DNA from: Colletes latitarsis
Lineage: Eukaryota > Arthropoda > Insecta > Hymenoptera > Colletidae
NCBI RefSeq assembly: GCF_051014445.1
Contig: NW_027488368.1
Location: forward strand, 21,054,001 to 21,118,000
DNA length: 64,000 nucleotides
Direction of reading: 5' to 3'
The position numbers were made by a program, and so were the translations under genes. A model generated the notes under the pieces. The model did no database searches. It saw only the letters and a list, made by a program, of their open reading frames with translations, and was not told the DNA's origin. Positions 50,982 to 63,300 of the stretch are shown here, in pieces (the stretch's first letter is position 1; each line of letters starts with the position of its first letter).

Positions 50982-53900
50982 TAAACCTGGGTATTGATAA
51001 ATATTTTAGAGGATAACGCATGTTAGGTCTGGGATAGGTCTGGGATTTGCCCGCATCAGACTCATACTTTCGCACACGTCACATACTCGTTGAACAGATC
51101 CTGGGTTATTTTCTGGTTTGGATCACATAGTAATGTGGTACCACACTGAAACTGACGATTAAACCAGGTTTCGATCAATATTTTTGAGGATAACGCATGT
51201 CAGGTCTAGGTTTGGCCGGGGTTTTTCACTCATCAGACTCATACTTTCGCATTCTTCACATACTTGTTGAACGGATCCTGGGTTTTTTCTGGTTTGGATC
51301 ACGTAGTAATGTGGTACCACACTGAAACAATCAATTAAACCTGGTATTGTTAAATATTTTAGAGGATAACGCATGTTAGGTCTGGGTTAGGTCTAGGATT
51401 TGCCCTCATCAGACTCATACTTTCGCATTCTTCACATACTTGTTGAACGGATCCTGGGTTTTTACTGGTTTGGATCACGTAGTAATGTGGTACCACGCTG
51501 AAACAGTCAATTAAAACTGGTTTCGATCAATATTTTAGAGGATAACGCATGTTAGGTCTAAGTTAGGTCTGGGATTTTCACTCATCAGACTCATACTTTC
51601 GCATTCTTCAGATACTTTTTGAACGGATCCTGGGTTTTTTCTGGTTTGGATCACGTAGTAATGTGGGACCACACTGAAACAATCAATTAAACCTGGTATT
51701 GATAAATATTTTAGAGGATAACGCATGTTAGGTCTGGGATAGGTCTGGGATTCGCCCTCATCAGACTCATACTTTCGCACACTTCACATACTCGTTGAAC
51801 AGATCCTGGGTTATTCTCTGGTTTGGATCACATAGTAATGTGGTACCACACTGAAACAGTCCATTAAACCAGGTTTGGATCAATATTTTAGAGGATAACG
51901 CATGTTAGGTCTGGGATAGGTCTGGGATTTGCCCTCATCAGACTCATACTTTCGCACACTTCACATACTCGTTGAACAGATCCTGGGTTATTTTCTGACT
52001 TGGATTACGTAGCAATGTGGTACCACACTGAAACAGTCGATTAAACCAGGTTTCGATCAATATTTTTGAGGATAACGCATGTTAGGTCTAGGTTAGGCCT
52101 GGGATTTTCACTCATCAGACTCATACTTTCGCGTTCTCCACATACCTGTTGAACAGATCCTGGGTTTTTTATGGTTTGGTTCACGTAGTAATGTGGTACC
52201 ACACTGAAACATTCAATTAAACCTGGTCTTGATAAATATTTTAGAGGATAACGCATGTTAGGTCTGGGTTAGGACTAGGATTTGCCCCCATCAGGCTCAT
52301 ACTTTCGCATATTTCTCATACTGCAGGGCTGGATCCTGGGCTATTTCTGGATTGGATCACGTAGTAATGTGGTACCACACTGAAATTGTCAATTAAACCT
52401 GGTTTTGATCAATATTTTAGAGAATAATTCATGTTATGTCTAGGTTAGGTCTGGGATTTGCTCTCATCAGGCTCATTCTTTCGCATATTTCTCATACTTG
52501 ATGGCTAGATCCTGGGCTTTTTCTGGATTGCATCACGTAGTAATGTGGGACCACACTGAAACAATCAATTAAACCTGGTTTCCATCAATATCTTAGAGGA
52601 CAACGCAAGTTAGGTCTGGGATAGGTCTGGGATTTGCTCTCATCTGGCTCATACTTTCGCGTTTTTCACATACTTGTAGAACGAATCCTGGGTTTTTTCT
52701 GGTTTGGATCACGTAGTAGTGTGGTACCACACTGAAACAGTCCATTAAACCTGGTTTGGATCAATATTTTAGAGGATAACGCATGTTAGGTCTAGGTTAG
52801 GTCTGGGATTTTCACTCATCAGACACATACTTTCGCATTCTTCATATACTTTTTGAACGGATCCTGGGTTTTTTCTGGTTTGGATCACGTAGTAATGTGG
52901 TACCACACTGAAACAATCAATTAAACCTGGTATTGATAAATATTTTAGAGGATAACGCATGTTAGGTCTGGGATAGGTCTGGGATTTGCCCTCATCAGAC
53001 TCATACTTTCGCACACTTCACATACTCGTTGAACAGATCCTGGGTTATTTTCTGGTTTGGATCACATAGTAATGTGGTACCACACTGAAACAGTCGATTA
53101 AACCAGGTTTCGATCAATATTTTTGAGGATAACGCATGTTAGGTCTAGGTTAGGCCGGGGTTTTTCGCTCATCAGACTCATACTTTCGCATTCTTCACAT
53201 ACTTGTTGAACGGATCCTGGGTTTTTACTGGTTTGGATCATGTAGTAATGTGGTACCACGCTGATACAGTCAATGAAAACTGGTTTCGATCAATATTTTA
53301 GAGGATAACGCAAGTTTGGTCTGGGATAGGTCTGGGATTTGCCCTCATCAGGCTCATACTTTCGCGTTTTTCACATACTTGTTGAACAGATCCTGGGTTT
53401 TTTCTGGTTTGGATCACGTAGTAATGTGGGACCACACCGAATCAATCAATTAAACCTGGTATTGATAAATATTTTAGAGGATAACGCAAGTTAGGTCTGG
53501 GTTAGGTCTAGGATTTGCCCTCATCAGGCTCATACTTTCGCATATTTCTCATACTTCACGGCTAGATCCTGGGCTGATTCTGGATTGTATCACGTAGTGA
53601 TGTGGTACCACGCTGAAACAGTCAATAAAACCTGGTTTCGTTCAATATTTTAGAGGATAACGCAAGTTAGGTCTGGGATAGGTCTGGGATTTGCCCTCAT
53701 CAGGCTCATACTTTCGCATATTTCTCATACTTCATGGCTAGATCCTGGGCTATTTCTGGATTGTATCACGTAGTATCGTGGTACCACGCTGGAACAGTCA
53801 ATTAAACCTGGTTTCGATCAATATTTTATAGGATAACGCAAGTTAGGTCTAGGTTAGTCCTAGGATTTCACTCATCAGACTCATACTTTCGCCTTCTTCA

Positions 53901-54848
53901 CATACTTGTTGAACGGATCCTGGGAATTTTCTGGATTGGTACACGTAGTAATGTGGTACCACACTGAGACATTCAATTAAACCACGTCTTGATAAATATT
54001 TTAGAGGAAAACGCATGTTAGGTCTGGGTCAGGTCTAGAATTTGCCCTCATCAGGCTCATACTTTCGCATATTTCTCATACTTCATGGCTAGATCCTGGG
54101 CTATTTCTGGATTGTATCACGTAGTAACGTGGTACCACGCTGGAACAGTCAATTAAACCTGGTTTCGATCAATATTTTATAGGATAACGCAAGTTAGGTC
54201 TGGGATAGGTCTGGGATTTGCCCTCATCAGGCTCATACTTTCGCGTTTTTCACATACTTCTTGAAATGATCCTGGGTTTTTTCTGGTTTGGATCACGAAG
54301 CAATGTGGTACCACACTGAAACAGTCAATTAAACCTGGTCTTGATAAATATTTTAGTGGACAACGCATGTTAGGTCTGGGATAGGTCTAGGATTTGCCCT
54401 CATCAGACTCATACTTTCGCATATTTCTCATACTTGATGTCTAGATCCTGGGCTTTTTCTGGATTGCATCACGTAGTAATGGAGTACAACACTGAAACAG
54501 TCACTTAAACCTTGTTTCGATCAATATTTTAGAGGATAACGCAAGTTAGGTCTGGGATAGGTCTGGGATTCGCCCTCATCAGGCTCATACTTTCGCGTTT
54601 TTCACATACTTGTTGAACTGGTCCTGGGTTTTTTCTGGTTTGGATCACGTAGCAATGTGGAACCACACTGAAACAGTCGATTAAACCTGGTTTGGATCAA
54701 TAATTTAGAGGATAACGCAAGTTTGGTCTGGGATAGGTCTGGGATTTGCCCTCATCAGGCTCATACTTTCGCGTTTTTCACATACTTGTTGAACAGATCC
54801 TGGGTTTTTTCTGGTTTGAGTCACGTAGTAATGTGGTACCACACTGAA

Positions 54849-56116
54849 ACAGTCGATTAAACCTGGTTTCGTTCAATATTTTAGAAGATAACGCATGTTA
54901 GGTCTAGGTTAGGCCTGGGATTTGCCCTCATCAGGGTCATACTTTCGCAGTTTTAACATGCATGTTGACCTGATCGAGGGATTTTTCTGCTTTGGATCAC
55001 GTAGTAAAGTGGTGCCACAACTAAAACAGTCAATTAAACCTGGTTTCGATCATTATTTTAGAGGATAACGCAAGTTAGGTCTGGGATAGGTCTGGGATTA
55101 GCCCTCATCTGACTCATACTTTCGCTCACTTCACATACTCGTTGACAAGATCCTGGGTTTTTTTCTGGTTTGGATCACGTAGTAATGTGGTACCACACTG
55201 AAACAGTCGATTAAACCTGGTTTCGATTAATATTTTTGAGGATAACGCATGTTAGGTCTGGGATAGGTCTGGGATTTGCCCTCATCAGGCTCATACTTTC
55301 GCAGTTTTAACATGCATGTTGACCTGATCGAGGGTTTTTTCTGCATTGGATCACGTAGTAAAGTGGTACCACACTAAAACAGTCAATTAAACCTGGTTTC
55401 GATCAACATTTTAGAGGATAACGAAAGTTATGTCTAGTTTAGGCCTGGGATTTTCCCTCATCAGACTCATACTTTCGCATACTTCACATACTTGTTGAAC
55501 AGATCCTGGGTTTTTTTCTGGTTTGGATCACGTAGTAATGTGGTACCACACTGAAACAGTCGATTAAACCTGGTTTCGCTCAATATTTTAGAAGATAACG
55601 CATGTTAGGTCTAGGTTAGGCCTGGGATTTGCCCTCATCAGGGTCATACTTTCGCAGTTTTAACATGCATGTTGACCTGATCGAGGGATTTTTCTGCTTT
55701 GGATCACGTAGTAAAGTGGTGCCACAACTAAAACAGTCAATTAAACCTGGTTTCGATCATTATTTTAGAGAATAATTCATGTTAGTATAGGTTTGGTCTG
55801 GGATTTGCTCTCATCAGGCTCATTCTTTCGCATATTTCTCATACTTGATGTCTAGATCCTGAGCTTTTTCTGGATTGCATCATGTAGTAATGAAGTACAA
55901 CACTGAAACAGTCAATTAAACCTGGTTTCCATCAATATTTTAGAGGACAACGCATGTTAGGTCTACGTTAGGCCTGGGATTTGCTCTCGTCAGGGTCATA
56001 CTTTCGCAGTTTTAACATACATGTTGACCTGATCGAGGGTTTTTTCCGCTTTGGATCACGTAGTAAAGTGGTACCACACTGAAGCAGTCCATTAAACCCG
56101 GTTTGGATCAATATTT
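54849..56116 (+). repeat. Copy-2 counterpart of the two-monomer region
   Basis: This is the 10,716-bp offset copy of 44133-45400, with subtype marks at 54948, 55302, 55655 and 56007. Confidence 0.8.
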
Positions 56117-56639
56117 TAGAGGATAACGCATGTTAGGTTTGGGTTAGGTCTAGGATTTGCCCTCATCAGGCTCATACTTTCGCATATTTCTCACACTTCA
56201 TGGCTAGATCCCCGGCTGTTTCTGGATTGTATCACGTAGTAATGTGGTACCACGCTGAAACAGTCAATTAAACCTCGTTTCGATCAATATTTTAGAGGAT
56301 AACGCAAGTTAGGTCTGGGATAGGTCTGGGATTCGCCCTCATCAGGCTCATACATTCGCATATTTCTCATACTTGATGGCTAGATCCTGGGCTTTTTCTG
56401 GATTGCATCACGTAGTAATGAAGTACAACACTGAAACAGTCAATTAAACCTGGTTTCCATCAATATCTTAGAGGACAACGCAAGTTAGGGCTGGGATAGG
56501 TCTGGGATTTGCTCTCATCAGGCTCATACTTTCGCGTTTTTCACATACTTGTTGAACAGATCCTGGGATTTTTCTGGTTTGGATCACGTAGTAGTGTGGT
56601 ACCACACTGAAACAGTCGATTTAACCAGGTTTCGATCAA

Positions 56640-57590
56640 TATTTTTGAGGATAACGCATGTTAGGTCTGGGATAGGTCTAGGATTTGCCCTCATCAGACT
56701 CATACTTTCGCACACTTCACATACTCGTTGAACAGATCCTGGGTTATTTTCTGGTTTTGATCACATAGTAATGTGGTACCACACTGAAACAGTCGATTAA
56801 ACCAGGTTTCGATCAATATTTTTGAGGATAACGCATGTTAGGTCTGGGTTAGGTCTAGGATTTGCCCTCATCAGGCTCATACTTTCGCATATTTCTCATA
56901 CTTCATGGCTAGATCCTGGGCTGTTTCTGGATTGTATCACGTAGTAGTGTGGTACCACCCTGAAACAGTCCATTAGACCTGGTTTGGATCAATATTTTAG
57001 AGGATAACGCATGTTAGGTCTGGGAAAGGTCTGGGATCTGCCCTCATCAGACTCATACTTTCGCACACTTCACATACTCGTTGAACAGATCCCGGGTTAT
57101 TTTCTGGTTTGGATCACATAGTAATGTGGTACCACACTGAAACAGTCGATTAAACCAGGTTCCGATCAATATTTTTGAGGATAACGCATGTTAGGTCTAG
57201 GTTAGGCCGGGGATTTTCACTCAGCAGACTCATACTTTCGCATTCTTCACATACTTGTTGAACGGATCCTGGGTTTTTACTGGTTTGGATCACGTAGTAA
57301 TGTGGTACCACACTGAAACATTCAATTAAACCTTGTCTTGATAAATATTTTAGAGGATAACGCATGTTAGGTCTGGGTTAGGTCTAGGGTTTGCCCTCAT
57401 CAGGCTCATACCTTCGCATATTTCTCATACTTCATGGCTAGATCCTGGGCTGTTTCTGGATTGTATCACGTAGTAATGTGGTACCACGCTGAAACAGTCA
57501 ATTAAACCTGGTTTCGTCCAATATTTTAGAGGATAACGCAAGTTAGGTCTGGGATAGGTCTGCGATTTGCCCTCATCAGGCTCATACTTT
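56640..57590 (+). repeat. Block shared with 61926-62880 (5286-bp offset)
   Basis: About 5.4 monomers follow the same order at both places. Shared variants include CCATTAGACCTGG, AGATCCCGGGTTATTTTC, TCACTCAGCAGACTC, CCTTGTCTTGATAAAT and CATACCTTCGC. Differences include AAACCAGG/AAACCTGG near the start and CGTGTTTTTC/CGCGTTTTTC at the end. Confidence 0.78.
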
Positions 57591-58538
57591 CGTGTTTTTC
57601 ACATACTTGTTGAACAGATCCTGGGTTTTTTCTGGTTTGGGTTACGTAGTAATGTGCTACCACACTGAAACAGTCGATTAAACCAGGTTTCGATCAATGT
57701 TTTTGAGGATAACGCATGTTAGGTCTGGGATAGGTCTAGGATTTGCCCTCATCAGACTCATACTTTCGCACACTTCACATACTCGTTGAACAGATCCTGG
57801 GTTATTTTCTGGTTTTGATCACATAGTAATGTGGTACCACACTGAAACAGTCGATTAAACCAGGTTTCGATCAATATTTTTGAGGATAACGCATGTTAGG
57901 TCTGGGTTAGGTCTAGGATTTGCCCTCATCAGGCTCATACTTTCGCATATTTCTCATACTTCATGGCTAGATCCTGGGCTGTTTCTGGATTGTATCACGT
58001 AGTAATGTGGTACCACACTGAAACAGTCGAATAAACCAGGTTTCGATCAATATTTTTGAGGATAACGCATGTTAGGTATAGGTTAGGCCGGGGATTTTCA
58101 CTCAGCAGACTCATACTTTCGCATTCTTCACATACTTGTTGAACGGATCCTGGGTTTTTACTGGTTTGGATCACGTAGTAATGTGGTACCACACTGAAAC
58201 ATTCAATTAAACCTTGTCTTGATAAATATTTTAGAGGATAACGCATGTTAGGTCTGGGTTAGGTCTAGGATTTGCCCTCATCAGGCTCATACCTTCGCAT
58301 ATTTCTCATACTTCATGGCTAGATCCTGGGCTGTTTCTGGATTGTATCACGTAGTAATGTGGTACCACGCTGAAACAGTCAATTAAACCTGGTTTCGTTC
58401 AATATTTTAGAGGATAACGCAAGTTAGGTCTGGGATAGGTCTGGGATTTCCCCACATCAGGCTCATACTTTCGCGTTTTTCACATACTTGTTGAAATGAT
58501 CCTGGGTTTTTTCTGGTTTGGATCACGTAGCAATGTGG

Positions 58539-59947
58539 TACCACACTGAAACAGTCAATTAAACCTGGTCTTGATAAATATTTTAGAGGATAACGCATGT
58601 TAGGTCTGGGATAGGTCTAGGATTTGCCCCCATCAGACTCATACTTTCGCACACTTCACATACTCGTTGAACAGATCCTGGGTTATTTTCTGGTTTTGAT
58701 CACATAGTAATGTGGTACCACACTGAAACAGTCGATTAAACCAGGTTTCGATCAATATTTTTGAGGATAACGCATGTTAGGTCTAGGTTAGGCCGAGGAT
58801 TTTCACTCATCAGACTCATACTTTCGCATTCTTCACATACTTGTTGAATGGATCCTGGGTATTTACTGGTTTGGATCACATAGTAATGTGGTACTACACT
58901 GAAACAGTCAATTAAACCTGGTTTCGATCAATATTTTAGAGAATAATTCATGTTAGGTCTAGGTTTGGTCTGGGATTTGCTCTCATCAGGCTCATTCTTT
59001 CGCATATTTCTCATACTTGATGTCTAGATCCTGGGCTTTTTCTGCATTGCATCACGTAGTAATGAAGTACAACACTGAAACAGTCAATTAAACCTGGTTT
59101 CCATCAATATTTTAGAGGACAACGCATGTTAGGTCTGGGTTAGGCCTGGGATTTGCCCTCGTCAGGGTCATACTTTCGCAGTTTTAGCATACATGTTGAC
59201 CCGATCGAGGGTTTTTTCCGCTTTGGGTCACGTAGTAAAGTGGTACCACACTGAAGCAGTCCATTAAACCCGGTTTGGATCAATATTTTAGAGGATAACG
59301 CATGTTAGGTTTGGGTTAGGTCTAGGATTTGCCCTCATCAGGCTCATACTTTCGCATATTTCTCATACTTCATGGCTAGATCCCGGGCTGTTTCTGGATT
59401 GTATCACGTAGTAATGTGGTACCACGCTGAAACAGTCAATTAAACCTGGTTTTGTTCAATACTTTAGAGGATAACGCAAGTTAGGTCTGGGATAGGTCTG
59501 GGATTTACCCTCATCAGGCTCATACTTTCGTGTTTTTCACATACTTGTTGAACAGATCCTGGGTTTTTTCTGGTTTGGGTTACGTAGTAATGTGCTACCA
59601 CACTGAAACAGTCGATTAAACCAGGTTTCGATCAATATTTTTGAGGATAACGCATGTTAGGTCTAGGTTAGGCCGGGGTTTTTCACTCATCAGACTCATA
59701 CTTTCGCATTCTTCACATACTTTTTGAACGGATCCTGGGTTTTTTCTGGTTTGGATCACGTAGTAATGTGGTACCACACTGAAACAATCAATTAAACCTG
59801 GTATTGATAGCTATTTTAGAGGATAACGCATGTTAGGTTTGGGTTAGGTCTAGGATTTGCCCTCATCAGGCTCATACGTTCGCATATTTCTCATACTTCA
59901 TGGCTAGATCCTGGGCTGTTTCTGGTTTGGATGACGTAGTAATGTGC
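58539..59947 (+). repeat. Eight-monomer tandem duplication, copy 1 (1409 bp)
   Basis: This is repeated directly downstream. The left limit follows the G/C difference at 58538/59947. It contains a GAGAATAATTCATG monomer, an 'AACATACATG' subtype monomer with GTTTTAGCATACATG, a CTTTAGAGG variant and a GTGCTACCAC variant. Confidence 0.9.
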
Positions 59948-61356
59948 TACCACACTGAAACAGTCAATTAAACCTGGTCTTGATAAATATTTTAGAGGAT
60001 AACGCATGTTAGGTCTGGGATAGGTCTAGGATTTGCCCCCATCAGACTCATACTTTCGCACACTTCACATACTCGTTGAACAGATCCTGGGTTATTTTCT
60101 GGTTTTGATCACATAGTAATGTGGTACCACACTGAAACAGTCGATTAAACCAGGTTTCGATCAATATTTTTGAGGATAACGCATGTTAGGTCTAGGTTAG
60201 GCCGAGGATTTTCACTCATCAGACTCATACTTTCGCATTCTTCACATACTTGTTGAATGGATCCTGGGTATTTACTGGTTTGGATCACATAGTAATGTGG
60301 TACTACACTGAAACAGACAATTAAACCTGGTTTCGATCAATATTTTAGAGAATAATTCATGTTAGGTCTAGGTTTGGTCTGGGATTTGCTCTCATCAGGC
60401 TCATTCTTTCGCATATTTCTCATACTTGATGTCTAGATCCTGGGCTTTTTCTGCATTGCATCACGTAGTAATGAAGTACAACACTGAAACAGTCAATTAA
60501 ACCTGGTTTCCATCAATATTTTAGAGGACAACGCATGTTAGGTCTGGGTTAGGCCTGGGATTTGCCCTCGTCAGGGTCATACTTTCGCAGTTTTAGCATA
60601 CATGTTGACCCGATCGAGGGTTTTTTCCGCTTTGGGTCACGTAGTAAAGTGGTACCACACTGAAGCAGTCCATTAAACCCGGTTTGGATCAATATTTTAG
60701 AGGATAACGCATGTTAGGTTTGGGTTAGGTCTAGGATTTGCCCTCATCAGGCTCATACTTTCGCATATTTCTCATACTTCATGGCTAGATCCCGGGCTGT
60801 TTCTGGATTGTATCACGTAGTAATGTGGTACCACGCTGAAACAGTCAATTAAACCTGGTTTTGTTCAATACTTTAGAGGATAACGCAAGTTAGGTCTGGG
60901 ATAGGTCTGGGATTTACCCTCATCAGGCTCATACTTTCGTGTTTTTCACATACTTGTTGAACAGATCCTGGGTTTTTTCTGGTTTGGGTTACGTAGTAAT
61001 GTGCTACCACACTGAAACAGTCGATTAAACCAGGTTTCGATCAATATTTTTGAGGATAACGCATGTTAGGTCTAGGTTAGGCCGGGGTTTTTCACTCATC
61101 AGACTCATACTTTCGCATTCTTCACATACTTTTTGAACGGATCCTGGGTTTTTTCTGGTTTGGATCACGTAGTAATGTGGTACCACACTGAAACAATCAA
61201 TTAAACCTGGTATTGATAGTTATTTTAGAGGATAACGCATGTTAGGTTTGGGTTAGGTCTAGGATTTGCCCTCATCAGGCTCATACGTTCGCATATTTCT
61301 CATACTTCATGGCTAGATCCTGGGCTGTTTCTGGTTTGGATGACGTAGTAATGTGC
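59948..61356 (+). repeat. Eight-monomer tandem duplication, copy 2
   Basis: Copy 2 matches copy 1 with two differences that I noted: A at 60317 against T at 58908, and T at 61220 against C at 59811. Homology continues to 61374, where GTCGATTAAACC replaces GTCAATTAAACC. It is younger than the 5.1-kb HORs by this measure. Confidence 0.9.
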
Positions 61357-61925
61357 TACCACACTGAAACAGTCGATTAAACCAGGTTTCGATCAATATT
61401 TTTGAGGATAACGCATGTTAGGTCTGGGATAGGTCTAGGATTTGCCCTCATCAGACTCATACTTTCGCACACATCACATACTCGTTGAACAGATCCTGGG
61501 TTATTTTCTGGTTTTGATCACATAGTAATGTGGTACCACACTGAAACAGTCGATTAAACCAGGTTTCGATCAATATTTTTGAGGATAACGCATGTTAGGT
61601 CTGGGTTAGGTCTAGGATTTGCCCTCATCGGGCTCATACTTTCGCATATTTCTCATACTTCATGGCTAGATCCTGGGCTGTTTCTGGATTGTATCACGTA
61701 GTAACGTGGTACCACGCTGAAACAGTCAATTAAACCAGGTTTCGATCAATATTTTTGAGGATAACGCATGTTGGGTCTGGGATAGGTCTAGGATTTGCCC
61801 TCATCAGACTCATACTTTCGCACACTTCACATACTTGTTGAACAGATCCTGGGTTTTTTCTGGTTTGGATCACGTAGTAGTGTGGTACCACACTGAAACA
61901 GTCGATTAAACCAGGTTTCGATCAA

Positions 61926-62880
61926 TATTTTTGAGGATAACGCATGTTAGGTCTGGGATAGGTCTAGGATTTGCCCTCATCAGACTCATACTTTCGCACA
62001 CTTCACATACTCGTTGAACAGATCCTGGGTTATTTTCTGGTTTTGATCACATAGTAATGTGGTACCACACTGAAACAGTCGATTAAACCTGGTTTCGATC
62101 AATATTTTTGAGGATAACGCATGTTAGGTCTGGGTTAGGTCTAGGATTTGCCCTCATCAGGCTCATACTTTCGCATATTTCTCATACTTCATGGCTAGAT
62201 CCTGGGCTGTTTCTGGATTGTATCACGTAGTAGTGTGGCACCACACTGAAACAGTCCATTAGACCTGGTTTGGATCAATATTTTAGAGGATAACGCATGT
62301 TAGGTCTGGGATAGGTCTGGGATTTGCCCTCATCAGACTCATACTTTCGCACACTTCACATACTCGTTGAACAGATCCCGGGTTATTTTCTGGTTTGGAT
62401 CACATAGTAATGTGGTACCACACTGAAACAGTCGATTAAACCAGGTTTCGATCAATATTTTTGAGGATAACGCATGTTAGGTCTAGGTTAGGCCGGGGAT
62501 TTTCACTCAGCAGACTCATACTTTCGCATTCTTCACATACTTGTTGAACGGATCCTGGGTTTTTACTGGTTTGGATCACGTAGTAATGTGGTACCACACT
62601 GAAACATTCAATTAAACCTTGTCTTGATAAATATTTTAGAGGATAACGCATGTTAGGTCTGGGTTAGGTCTAGGATTTGCCCTCATCAGGCTCATACCTT
62701 CGCATATTTCTCATACTTCATGGCTAGATCCTGGGCTGTTTCTGGATTGTATCACGTAGTAATGTGGTACCACGCTGAAACAGTCAATTAAACCTGGTTT
62801 CGTTCAATATTTTAGAGGATAACGCAAGTTAGGTCTGGGATAGGTCTGGGATTTGCCCACATCAGGCTCATACTTTCGCG
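61926..62880 (+). repeat. Block shared with 56640-57590
   Basis: This is the downstream member of the 5286-bp (about 30-monomer) pair. If the spacing reflects an HOR period it is about one monomer longer than the 5.1-kb units of regions A and B. Confidence 0.78.
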
Positions 62881-62899
62881 TTTTTCACATACTTGTTGA

Positions 62900-63300
62900 A
62901 CAGATCCTGGGTTTTTTCTGGTTTGAGTCACGTAGTAATGTGGTACCACACTGAAACAGTCGATTAAACCTGGTTTCGCTCAATATTTTAGAAGATAACG
63001 CATGTTAGGTCTAGGTTAGGCCTGGGATTTGCCCACATCAGGGTCATACTTTCGCAGTTTTAACATGCATGTTGACCTGATCGAGGGATTTTTCTGCTTT
63101 GGATCACGTAGTAAAGTGGTGCCACAACTAAAACAGTCAATTAAACCTGGTTTCGATCATTATTTTAGAGGATAACGCAGGTTAGGTCTGGGATAGGTCT
63201 GGGATTAGCCCTCATCTGACTCATACTTTCGCACACTTCACATACTCGTTGACAAGATCCTGGGTTTTTTTCTGGTTTGAATCACGTAGTAATGTGGTAC
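62900..63300 (+). repeat. Block shared with 44.1-44.5 and 54.8-55.2 kb
   Basis: The order GGTTTGAGTCACG, AGAAGATAACGC, CATGCATGTTGACC, GGTGCCACAACTAAAACAG, CATTATTTTAGAGG and CTCATCTGACTC matches the two-monomer region of region D. It differs at a few bases, for example TTTGCCCACATC and ACGCAGGTTAGG. This links region E to region D, though the flanks differ. Confidence 0.78.

Larger units (their letters stand above)
45424..56139 (+). repeat. 10,716-bp super-HOR, copy 2
   Basis: This is a direct tandem copy of 34708-45423. Identity continues past the nominal end to 56169; at 56170 G replaces the A at 45454. The exchange therefore fell within the 30 bp shared at 45424-45453, which lies inside the GGTCTAGGATTTGCC part of a monomer, in register. 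The absence of visible divergence means a very young duplication or an assembly repeat error. Confidence 0.93.

Noticed and set aside
56549..56731. Single plus-strand reading frame of 60 codons
   Set aside because: It lies wholly within ordinary satellite monomers and exists only because local variants remove stops; other copies of the same monomers do not keep it open.
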